In this document: piece after piece, positions 11,088 through 20,143 of the stretch | How the letters are laid out: each line of letters starts with the position of its first letter | How positions within the stretch are numbered: position 1 is the first letter of the stretch | Position numbers and translations under genes: made by a program | Assembly: GCA_030512295.1 (NCBI GenBank) | Contig: JAULSR010000003.1 | Coordinates: 558,001-622,000 of the forward strand | From: Bombardia bombarda | Lineage: Eukaryota > Ascomycota > Sordariomycetes > Sordariales > Lasiosphaeriaceae | DNA length: 64,000 bases | Reading direction: 5' to 3' | The notes under the pieces: model-generated | The model's database searches: none | What the model was told of the DNA's origin: nothing | Seen by the model: only the letters and a program-made list of their open reading frames with translations

Positions 11088-12590
11088 ATGTGTTACGAAG
11101 AATACATCGCCTACCAGTGCGGTCACCGCAGCTTGGGCGTCACCCGTCCCTGCCCCATGACCACAAATGGACACAACTATCCCGTCTGCACCATCCAGCC
11201 CTCCAAGCAGTACAACGCCTACACAATGTGCGGCGCCTGTGAGAGACTACTTCACTCACGGTGGGTACTCATTCGTGAGTGGGAGCATCGTTGGCTTCAC
11301 GAGCGAGGTGCTTGTGGGTGCGAGGTCAAATTTCCCGGCCTCCTCACCCAGCCCCGAGTGATAGGGGATAGTGATGGAGGTATTGGCCAAAATAAGGAAG
11401 GTGTCGGCCCTCAACAATCTCAACAATCATCGATGTCTTCAACTATTCGTGGAGGCCCCAACCCGCCCTCCTCGACAATTCCTCCACTCTTTGCCGAGAC
11501 CACGGATGGTACTGAGCGTCGAGTGACCATCCGGCTGCCTGGTCTTTACGCAGCTGAGTGGGTGTCAGACCACCGCGCTCTCCACCAGCACAAGCCTGGA
11601 GAGCCACCACAGTGCTCATGCCCGGCGTATTTTGGCGCGTTTCAACCAACCGTGGAAGAGAATGACATGACAGAGGAGGAGCGCGCCATGTTATACGAAT
11701 TTAGGGATCTAGCGACCAAGAGTCCAGTGCTCGACAGCAATGACATCAACCACCGCATTGCCCAGATCCAATCCACCTTTGGTACTTTCTCACCATTTGT
11801 TCCTGTGGATGGTGGAACATATGCAGCTAGTGGCCAGCAAGAGGCGACTCAGCCCAGACGTATGCCCCATCAAGCGCCTGTTATTTTACAGACACAGCAG
11901 CGGCACCCCCTCGTGGCCACCAGCCAGTATCAGTCCCCGTCGGGTGTGTCCAACTCAGGGTATATAGGCAATATCAATTTCAACACCACGGCGGGAATCG
12001 ACTACCCCATTGCGCTCGCCGGCTTTCCCACTTGGAACCCACAGCAGACCACACACACTCTGCTTCCAACATCACAAGACCACCAACACCAACACCAATG
12101 GCAGCAGCAACAGCAACAGACCTGGGCTAACCAAGGAGCCACCACAACAGCAGATGTTGGCGGCTATGGCACTTCTACTGGAAGTAGCATGCCCTTTCCA
12201 AGCACCAACGTTAACCCCAACTACAACAACCAAGACACCACCGCCACTACCAGCATCCCAACAATATCTTACGGCCCCGGTCCTTACACAACCTCCGGAC
12301 TTACATTCATGCCCACACTACGTGCTGGAAACAACAACAATGAGGACAGCGAGGATCAAAACAATGAGGATAGCGAGGATCAAAACAATGAGGATAGCGA
12401 GGATCAAGTTCTAGAGGGAGAGCAGGAGAATGATGAGGACTTCGATGATACTAACAGCGACAATGTGCGGCCGCTGCCCATCTGCGGCGTTCCCATTGGC
12501 GCCGGCCCCGAGGGCGAGTCACACATGCCCGGCTGGCATAACTGCCGCTTGAGCAGGGCGCAGCCGAGACGAAGGAACTCGATTTCTTGA
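11088..12590 (+). CDS. Conserved fungal protein with Cys/His-rich N-terminus and acidic repeats
   Basis: Single exon, 500 residues. The first ~85 residues hold regularly spaced Cys and His: CYEEYIAYQCGH, TRPCPM, PVCTIQ, MCGACERLL and a GACGCE. Possibly this is a metal-binding fold, but it is not a classical finger. The middle is Pro/Gln/Thr-rich with a Gln/His tract (~324-340) and looks disordered. Residues ~418-441 are three perfect copies of an 8-residue acidic unit (NNEDSEDQ). The C-terminus again holds Cys and His (ICGVP ... MPGWHNC) and a basic tail. I recognise the N-terminal pattern as common in Sordariomycete hypothetical proteins but know no function. The low-complexity centre fits a regulatory or scaffold protein, which is inference. 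Confidence 0.7.
   Translation: MCYEEYIAYQCGHRSLGVTRPCPMTTNGHNYPVCTIQPSKQYNAYTMCGACERLLHSRWVLIREWEHRWLHERGACGCEVKFPGLLTQPRVIGDSDGGIGQNKEGVGPQQSQQSSMSSTIRGGPNPPSSTIPPLFAETTDGTERRVTIRLPGLYAAEWVSDHRALHQHKPGEPPQCSCPAYFGAFQPTVEENDMTEEERAMLYEFRDLATKSPVLDSNDINHRIAQIQSTFGTFSPFVPVDGGTYAASGQQEATQPRRMPHQAPVILQTQQRHPLVATSQYQSPSGVSNSGYIGNINFNTTAGIDYPIALAGFPTWNPQQTTHTLLPTSQDHQHQHQWQQQQQQTWANQGATTTADVGGYGTSTGSSMPFPSTNVNPNYNNQDTTATTSIPTISYGPGPYTTSGLTFMPTLRAGNNNNEDSEDQNNEDSEDQNNEDSEDQVLEGEQENDEDFDDTNSDNVRPLPICGVPIGAGPEGESHMPGWHNCRLSRAQPRRRNSIS
12343..12414 (+). repeat. Three 24-nt tandem repeats inside the 11088 gene
   Basis: Three in-frame copies of a 24-nt unit, differing by a single silent C/T change between the first copy and the rest. 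Each encodes Asn-Asn-Glu-Asp-Ser-Glu-Asp-Gln. Near-identity at the DNA level means recent expansion; the number may vary between strains. Confidence 0.85.
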
Positions 12591-13815
12591 TTTCTTTTCA
12601 TTTCACCACCCAGAGGAAAAGCCGACTTGGAGGATGGCGGAATGGAGTGGAAGGGAAGGAAAGAATGCGAACACGGAAGGTTGGGAGGCGTGAAACGGCG
12701 AGAGGGGAAGTGACGAAAAGGTACGTACGTGATTAAGGGAGAAGAAAGCTGGCAGAATGCAGAGATAAGGATGGAAAATTTTGAGAAGGGATGAAAGGGT
12801 GTAAAGATAAGGGGAAGAATGGGGGGACGATTGGGTCAATCTCTTGCTACCTATTGCTTTCAGATTTTCATCATTGGTCTTGCTTGTTATGAGGACCCTA
12901 GGAAAAGCCTGACGCGAGCAGCGTCGGAAACTTGAAAAGACGATGAAGAAGCACAGCAACCTCTGCGGGAATCGGGGAAACAAGCTGGGCAGGAAGCTGG
13001 AAGCTGGAGAGGAGGCTCATCAGGAAGGCGAACAGCAACAGCATCTTGATGCACGTTATCTTGCTGGCAGTTTCTTCCTTTTGTCTGTCATTTATAATCA
13101 AGTTAGCATTGCTTCTCTTTACCTTTACTCGCGCGTGATTCTTAACTACCGCAGGTGATGATCCGGTCTTCCACACCATAGATAATTGGCTAAGAAGCTG
13201 GCGTCGGAATGTGGCCCGCTCACCATAGTTATTCGGTGGATAAAGTTGACCTGCTGAACATAAAAACCAGCGACCGAGTGAATGAGTGAGTGGATCAAAG
13301 TGTCATCGATCGATGACAGAATTCCAGACATCAGACAGAAGATGTGAGAGAATGGGGATCAAACTTAAAACGTTAGCCAGACAGACAGAAATAACAGAAT
13401 ATGAAAACCATCATGCATCAAACGAACCCATGGCAGTCAGGTAAGGTAGGTATATACGTGTTGTCAACAAAGGGGGCTGGAAGGGGCAGGCTACACACAA
13501 ACTCTCTCTTTCTAAATCCCAAAACCCAATCTAACCCCTCCACCCCCTTTGAGACTATGATACACAGCACACACACACACACACAACAACACACATCAAC
13601 AAACGAAACGAGCGGCCTCGCTCCTTCTGTACACCCTTACGCACTTTTGGTCTCATCTATTTCAAGAAAAAAGAAACAAGAGCCGCAAGTGGCTTCAATA
13701 CCCACCCAGCCCCACACACCAACTCACTCAGGGGTAAAAGAAAGGAGGTTTTGTATTTTATTGAAACTCAACTCTCTCTCCTCTCTCCTCTTTGATTATC
13801 ATCAAAGAATATAGA
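12591..13815. other. Convergent intergenic region
   Basis: Lies between two convergent stop codons (11088 gene and complex I 49 kDa gene), so it should hold both 3' UTRs. The top strand is purine-rich at 12600-12830 and CA-rich at 13560-13600. No convincing gene; a small hydrophobic minus-strand ORF near 12900-13050 is discussed under rejected items. Confidence 0.5.
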
Positions 13816-15413
13816 TTACCGATCAACCTCTCCTATAAGCACATGAAACGTTAGCCATCAAATTGCATCATCAGCCCACAATTGCTAGGAATGAAACTTA
13901 CCAAACACCAAATCCATGGTACCAATAACCGCCACCGCATCAGCCAGCAAATGCCCTCTCGAGATATGGTCGAAACCAGCCAAGTGAGCAAAACCGGGGG
14001 CACGAATATGCACACGGTACGGCCTCTCGCTGCCATCGCTGACCACATACACGCCCATCTCGCCCTTGGGCGCCTCGATAGCCGAGTAGGTATCCCCAGG
14101 CGGGACCGCGTACCCCTTGGTGTACAGCAGGAAGTGGTGGATCAGCGCCTCCATGTTCTCCTTCATGGCGCTCCTCGGCGGCGGCGAGATCTTGTAGTCC
14201 TCGACCCGGATCGGGCCCTCGGGCATCTTGTTCAGGCACTGGTGGATGATGCGCAGCGACTGGCGGAACTCCTCCATGCGGCACAGGTAGCGGTCGTAGC
14301 AGTCGCCATTGACACCGACGGGCACGTCGAACTCGACCTCGCCGTAGGCGTCGTAGGGCGCGCTCTTGCGGATGTCCCAGGGCACGCCCGAGCCGCGCAG
14401 CATGACGCCGGTGAAGGACAGGTTGAGCGCGTCGCGCGCCGAGACGACGCCGACGCCGCGCAGGCGCTCGATCCAGATGCGGTTGTCCGTCAGCATCTCC
14501 TCCGTCTCGTCGAGCCGGTCGCCAAACTGCGTCGCCCACTGGTAGATGTCGTCGAGCAGGCCGACGGGGATGTCCTGGTGGACGCCGCCGGGGCGCACGT
14601 AGGCCGCGTGCAGGCGGGCGCCGGAAACGCGCTCGTAGAATTCCTATTCATGCCAGTCCCCTTGGTTAGCATACACTGTTCCTACCTGAGTAGCGATCAA
14701 CCCTCAAGTTAAAAAAAAAAAAGACTCACCATAAGCTTCTCTCTCTCCTCAAACCCCCATAAGAAGGGCGTCAGCGCCCCAACATCCATAGCATGCGACA
14801 GCACCGACATGAGATGGTTCAGCACGCGCGTGATCTCGCCAAACAGGGTCCGGATCCACTTGGCCCGGTCGGGGATCTCCACGTTGAGCAGCTTCTCGAC
14901 CGCCAGGGCGAAGCACTGCTCGTTGGTCATCATGGAGACGTAGTCGAGCCGGTCAAAGTACGGCAGCGCCTGCAGGTACGTCTTGTACTCGCACAGCTTC
15001 TCGGTGCCGCGGTGCAGCAGGCCGACGTGGGGATCAGCCCGGATGATCTCTTCTCCATTGAGCTCGAGGATCAGACGCAGCACGCCGTGGGCGGCCGGGT
15101 GCTGGGGGCCAAAGTTGACCGTGTAGTGGCGGATCTTGCGGTCCTCGACCGAGTCCTCGGCGCGCGTCTTTTTCACGCCCGCGCCCTGCTTGAGCGCCTC
15201 GGTGCCGTAGATGTCGGTCGTCGTCTGGAAGTCGGAGCCCACGGGCATCAGGCGGGTGCCCTCGTACGTGCTGTGCTCGGCGTAGCGGCGGAGGGCCGAG
15301 GCGGATAGTGCTCGGGCGGTTGTGAGAGGCGTGCTGCTGCTGATTTGTGATGTTTGCGGACGCAGACAGAGCCGCTTGGCGCTGTGGCCCGCGAGGCGGT
15401 AGAGTGACGCCAT
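13816..15413 (-). CDS. nuo-49: NADH:ubiquinone oxidoreductase 49-kDa subunit (complex I, NDUFS2/NuoD)
   Basis: Three coding exons: 15413-14730, 14643-13902 and 13832-13816, total 480 residues. The last coding exon is only 17 nt and completes the family's usual GEVDR C-terminus. The first ~40 residues form an Arg/Ser-rich presequence. The quinone-site motif FGPQHPAAHG lies at 101-110, followed by PHVGLLHRGTEKL, YVSMMTNEQCF, LTPFLWGFEEREKLMEFYERVSGARLHAAY and, near the end, FAHLAGFDHISRGHLLADAVAVIGTMDLVFG. The protein forms the ubiquinone-reducing pocket of the peripheral arm, facing the matrix. The start at 15413 is preferred to a longer frame because it begins directly with the targeting peptide. 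Its promoter is shared with RPC40. Confidence 0.97.
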
Positions 15414-16003
15414 GGCTTTGTTCGAGGAGGGAAAATCGTCGAATGGTAGGAAATAGGACGACGAGATGGCTTCGCCCAGGGGGGTGGTTGAGCCTCTTTC
15501 TCTCCGGCGGCGGGCGTCAATGGCTAGCACTGAGCTTGTCAATCAATGGATTGGCTGGTTTGGTGGGGAGCCGGTGGTCGAAAGTCGTCGCCGTCAGTGA
15601 TCCATTCCCTGCCTTCCCAGTGGCCAATTGGAGATGGACCGAGCTTGGACCTCAGACCCCGAGCTCCCTGGGCAATGCAATTTTGCGGGTGCGCGATAGC
15701 CGAGCTCCATGCAATTGACGGGGATTTGACGGATGGAATTGGCCGCCATTTGATTGGCTGGCTTTTCAACGTCTTCAATTCTTGTGCAACACAGTTACGT
15801 AGCCGGTGGCTGCCACACTAGTGAGACTATGCAGTGGATACGCCAAGCCTGCTACCTAAAGGCGGTCAAAAAAAGGTCCCCTCTAGGAAAAAGTTCTGCC
15901 GCTGCGAAAGGAAGCTCTTCAAGAATTTCTAGGCGTGTGAGTGCATGCCTGCGACAGTGACAAGTCACCCCACCAAGCGCCAGTCTTGACCGTGTGAGTG
16001 ATC
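15414..16003. promoter_or_regulatory. Shared CCAAT-rich bidirectional promoter (complex I 49 kDa / RPC40)
   Basis: A 590-bp divergent intergenic region. It contains CCAAT boxes in either orientation: ATTGG at 15550-15554, a CCAATTGG double element at 15624-15631, ATTGG at 15738-15742 and at 15753-15757. In fungi the HAP/CBF complex binds CCAAT and drives respiratory genes, which fits the complex I gene. Binding is inferred; only the motifs are seen. A further ATTGG-like GCAATTTTG lies near 15675. Confidence 0.5.
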
Positions 16004-17208
16004 ATGAAGCCACCCAGTGCAGCCGAGCTCGAACGGCGAAAGGTGCGTTTTCTTTTTCTTTCGTCTCATTACCCTCTGCTTTTTTTTCCCTTGTTTAGTC
16101 CCTTTCCCCTAATACTAACCCTTCTAAAAAGATCGTCAGCATCAACGCAGAAACCGTCACAGATGTCACCTCCACAGACTACCCGGGTCACTACCCCGGT
16201 GAGGACCACGTCTGGGACCTCGAGACCTTCCGGTCCGGCCTGCGTATCGAATTCCACAAGAATGAGCCTCTCGAGGCCTCCTTCTCCGTGATCGGTGTCG
16301 ATGCCTCCATCGCCAACGCCTTCCGTCGCATCATGATCGCCGACGTGCCCACCCTGGCCATTGAGACCGTCTTCATCAACAACAACACGTCGGTGATTCA
16401 AGACGAAGTCCTCGCCCACCGCCTCGGCCTCATCCCCTTCAAGGGCGGTCGCGAGGGCCTGCACACTTTCCTCAAGTGGAAGAAGAAGCCGGCCGAGGGC
16501 ACCGACGACAACAACCTCTTCGACTACAACACCGTCATGCTCTCGCTCAACGTCGAGTGCACCCACAACGAGGACGCGGCCGAGGGCGAGACCGACCCCA
16601 ATAAGCTCTACCGCCACGCCAGCGTCTACGCCCGCGATATCGTCTACGAGCCCATCGGCCGCCAGGGCCAGTACTTCTCGGGCGACGACATCATCGCCCC
16701 CGTCAACCCCGACATCCTCATCGCCAAGCTGCGCCCGGGCCAGTGCATCGACCTGACCATGCACATGCACAAGGGCGTCGGCTCCGACCACGCCAAGTTC
16801 TCCCCCGTCGCCACCGCCTCGTACCGCCTGCTCCCCACCATCGACATCCTCAAGCCCATCCTCGGCCCCGACGCCGAAAAGTTCGCCCGCTGCTTCCCCC
16901 GCGGCGTCATCGCCCTCGACAAGGTCACCCGCCAGGAGGCCGCCCAGGAGGGCAGCGGCTACGAGGGCCACGAGGGTGAGCTCAAGGCCGTCGTCGCCGA
17001 CCCCATGCGCGACACCGTCAGCAGGGAGTGCCTGCGCCACGCAGAGTTCGAGGACAAGGTCAAGCTGGGCCGCAGAAGGGACCACTTCATCTACCTGATT
17101 GAGAGCTCCGGGCAGTGGGACAGCGATGCCATCTTCCTCGAGAGCATTGCGCATTTCAAGGAGAAGGCGAGGAAGATTGAGCAGCAGGTAATCAACATGG
17201 TAAGATAG
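16004..17208 (+). CDS. rpc40: RNA polymerases I and III 40-kDa subunit (RPC40/AC40)
   Basis: Two exons, 16004-16042 (39 nt) and 16132-17208, giving 371 residues. The intron has an ACTAAC branch site and splits between codons (ERRK/IVSI). The protein shows the Rpb3/alpha-type dimerisation block NAFRRIMIADVPTLAIETV, then DEVLAHRLGLIPF, an acidic/basic insert with WKKKP, and the second half LRPGQCIDLTMHMHKGVGSDHAKFSPVA, which is typical of AC40. It pairs with AC19 to nucleate assembly of Pol I and Pol III, in the nucleolus and nucleus. The ATG at 16004 is chosen because a preceding ATC/GTG extension gives nothing conserved. The last codons (QQVINMVR) run through a possible donor (CAGGTAATC), so the true C-terminus could differ slightly. 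Confidence 0.95.
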
Positions 17209-17745
17209 AGAGAAATGTGGGGAAAACAACGAAACAAAAAAATTATTAATCTTTATACAATGGTTGCGGATACCCCCTTCCTTCTCTGTATCATCTTGAC
17301 TTGGGAGTGCAAAAAAAAGACATGGGGACGGCGTCACGGATGGTAAATTATTTCTTCACCAGGAGATGGTGGTAGTAGCCACTTTCTCTTTTTCATCTAT
17401 GTACCTAGATGCTAGACTTCTAGAACTGGATAGGGAGTGTACTGTTGGCCCATCAATCCTCCAGTGGATCTTGCAGAAGAATACCTGTTTGTTTATCTTA
17501 TTTATTCCGGTTTTAGACTCCCAACGTGCCCAATTGGTGTATTCAATTCAGCAACGGCAGTAAAAAAGGAGCCGATATCATGTCAGTACAAAAGAGTACC
17601 CCTTTCTGCCCGCTTGACACCTTGTAACATGCAAACATGTATGAACCCTGACAAAGACACAATAACAAAACTCTAGCATATAAACCAAACGCTACCCTTT
17701 ACATGTCTAACACCCATGCCCCCATTCCCCTAACCCCTAAGATGA
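17209..17745. other. Convergent intergenic region
   Basis: Between the RPC40 and UBA3 stop codons. AT-rich with poly-A/T runs expected of two 3' UTRs. No gene seen. Confidence 0.6.
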
Positions 17746-19369
17746 TCATTTCTCAAACTTCAACCTAAACTTAAAACTCACCGTCGCAAACGCCGGATCC
17801 GTCACGCCAATCTCATCCCCAATCGCTAGCCCCAGCCCCTCATCCAGCGTCTTGTCCAGATTCCCCCTCGTCTGCTCCTCCAAGCTCGCCGGGCTCTGCA
17901 TGTACAGCGTCTTGCCCTCGGCCCTAACAGACGGCTTCTTGAGCTGCGCCTCGGGCCTCGCGGCGAACGAGTCAACCAGCTCGCGCAGCGTCCACTTCGG
18001 GTCCACGACCAGCTCGCGCGCCAGGTTGCCGCACACGGGGCAGTCGTCCTTCTTCTCATGCTTGAACGTGTACGTGTAGATGCTGTCGTTGCCCGAGTAC
18101 ATCATGTAGTTGTTGTCGGGGTATCCCAGACTCGGCGCGCAGTTGCTCGCGATCTTGAGCGCCTCGTTGCAGCACGCGGCGGCGATGACCGAGTTGGTCG
18201 CGGCGATGGCGGGGATGATGTTCTTGACGACGCCCTGGGTGAGCGAGTACGTCACGCCGGGGATGTTGAACTCGCGGGCGCGCAGGAGGGCCTTCTGGTA
18301 GAGCCAGGTGATGTGCGCGGGTTCGTCCTTGTCGAGGGCCGGGAAGGGCTTCTCCTTGTCCCAGGCGATGACGTGGGCCCACTCGATGCAGTGCTCCGGC
18401 TGGCGGGGGATGGAGGCGAGGGTGCACAGGGGCACGGCGGCGCGCGGCGCGTGCATGTCGAGCTGGCACTCGATGCAGGAGGTTATGGTGGGGAAGATGA
18501 CGCGCGCCTGGCCCTTAAACCCTTCGGTGCCGCCGTCGATCAGCGGCTTGTAGCTGTCCTCGACGTCCTCGTCCACCATGTTGACGAGCGTCGCGTTGAT
18601 CCACCGCCGCGCCTCGATGCTGTCGAGCCCGCACACGACGAGCTGGAACTGCATGTAGAAGTCCTCGTCGAAGTCTTGGATCTTGCAGTTGTGGGGCGTG
18701 ATCTTGACGCCTCTTACGCGCCGCTCGACGAAGGCGGCGGCCACCTCGGCTTTGAACTTGCCTACGTCTGCTTGGCGGAAGAGGAACTGGCGGTTGAGGT
18801 TGGAGATGTCGATTGTGTCTGGGTCGTCTCTGTTAGCCGGTTTGCTCTTTCTTCCTATCTTCCCTGATGATGCCTTGGGGCATTTAACCTACCCATATCG
18901 ATGACGTGAATGTCCTTGAACCCAGAGAGGGCGAGATTCTTCAGAAGCTCACAGCCCAGGCCTCCGGCTCCACTGCATGCGTATATTGGTTAGTCCCGAG
19001 CTGGTGTTTTTCTTCTTTCGCGGGGGAGAGCACCTAGGCTAGACTAACATGACTCTGGGAGCACCCGTGTTAGATTATATAACTCTCCAAGCATATGATC
19101 GGGCAGGGTCTGTCTCACAGAATCTTCATATTCTCCATGGCATCCGCCACTGCGCTGCCGTCGAATATGTCGGCATTTGTATGGGGGCCGGCACGGGTCC
19201 GGATCCTGTCGAGATATTTCCTATTGCAAACGCGACCGGTTAGCCGCTGGTTGTGTTTAAAACTACCATCATCAACTCCTGGGAAGAAGACAGGAGCTCT
19301 AGCTTATTTGCCCATGCGTACACACCATCTCGCAGGCTCAGAAGCCCGATAGACCTCGGCAGAAGCCAT
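17746..19369 (-). CDS. uba3: NEDD8-activating enzyme E1 catalytic subunit UBA3
   Basis: Five coding exons on the minus strand: 19369-19326, 19220-19119, a 6-nt microexon 19054-19049, 18972-18893 and 18818-17746, total 434 residues. The microexon supplies AGTCAT and is needed to write ENMKILVIGAGGLG; without it the ATP-binding loop lacks Leu-Val-Ile in frame. The nucleotide motif GAGGLG is at 52-57. DMDTIDISNLNRQFLFR follows, the catalytic Cys is in PLCTLASIP (about Cys209), and zinc-type Cys pairs appear as SCIEC and DDCPVC. The C-terminal ubiquitin-fold domain starts near WTLRELVDSF. UBA3 with ULA1/APPBP1 adenylates NEDD8/Rub1 and passes it to UBC12 for cullin neddylation. Introns are 105, 64, 76 and 74 nt, with CTAAC branch sites in both introns flanking the microexon. 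Confidence 0.93.
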
Positions 19370-20133
19370 TCTGGTATTATTTGGAGGGGCGGTTCCTTCA
19401 ATCGAGGCGCTGCTGTTACGTTCTGGGGCGGTTTTATAGGGGCGAGGGGAGGATGGTGGTGTATGCGATGGGTCGCACAGGATAGCTTCAAATTGCTGGG
19501 TGTGGTGGCATGGAGGGGTTATGACGGCGGCAGGCTCCAGGGTGAGGTTGCACAGCGGTTGGACGAGCTGCTGGGGCTCCGTCCAGCGGTCGTCCCTATC
19601 GCCAGCGGGATACATTGCTATTTTAGCGCTGATCCCCCGTTAAGCTATTCTGACGTTGGAGCTAAAGTGACAGGGCTTCGGTGGCCGTTGTTGACTTGTT
19701 TGTACTGTTTCGCACTGGGTAAAAGTTGCTTGGGAGTGCAGGAGTCGATGGGATGAATGGTTTGTTTGAATCCAGTTATGGCCCGTACTATTATTTATAA
19801 ATTGTACAAAAGCCGGAAATAGTCGAGATTTCATTCGTAATAGAAGCTTTATAGAATTCAATTTAATCTTGGTTTCTTGGTTCCGTAAACCTTGAATGAT
19901 CGTCCAGTGGCTTGTGGCTTCCATGGACCTTTAAATTCGGATTTGACTTTGGGTCATCCTTGGACACGGCTTCAACCCGGACCAGTATCCCCATCTCATG
20001 TTCCAGGACTCCATTCCCGGCCCAACTCGTTTATAAGTGAGTGCTCGCGATAAATGGCGCCTAATGTTTTGGAAGCACAATCTTCGGACAGCCACTTTCT
20101 AACTTTCTGGACAGCCTCTAAACAGCCGCAAGA
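19370..20133. promoter_or_regulatory. Divergent promoter region, UBA3 / TEL2
   Basis: 764 bp between two divergent genes. The right part carries a 29-codon upstream ORF (20054-20143) overlapping the TEL2 start. The centre (19750-19870) is AT-rich. No coding gene seen. Confidence 0.5.
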
Positions 20134-20143
20134 ATGGACCTAA
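20054..20143 (+). promoter_or_regulatory. Upstream ORF overlapping the TEL2 start codon
   Basis: ATG at 20054 opens a 29-codon frame that is offset from TEL2. It ends with TAA at 20141-20143, just past the TEL2 ATG at 20134. If the transcript starts upstream of 20054, ribosomes reading this uORF would bypass the first TEL2 ATG. The transcription start is unknown. Confidence 0.5.

Noticed and set aside
12898..13050. Minus-strand ORF with a signal-peptide-like start (MLLLFAFLMSLLSS)
   Set aside because: Short, no conserved features after the hydrophobic segment, and it lies in a convergent 3' UTR region.
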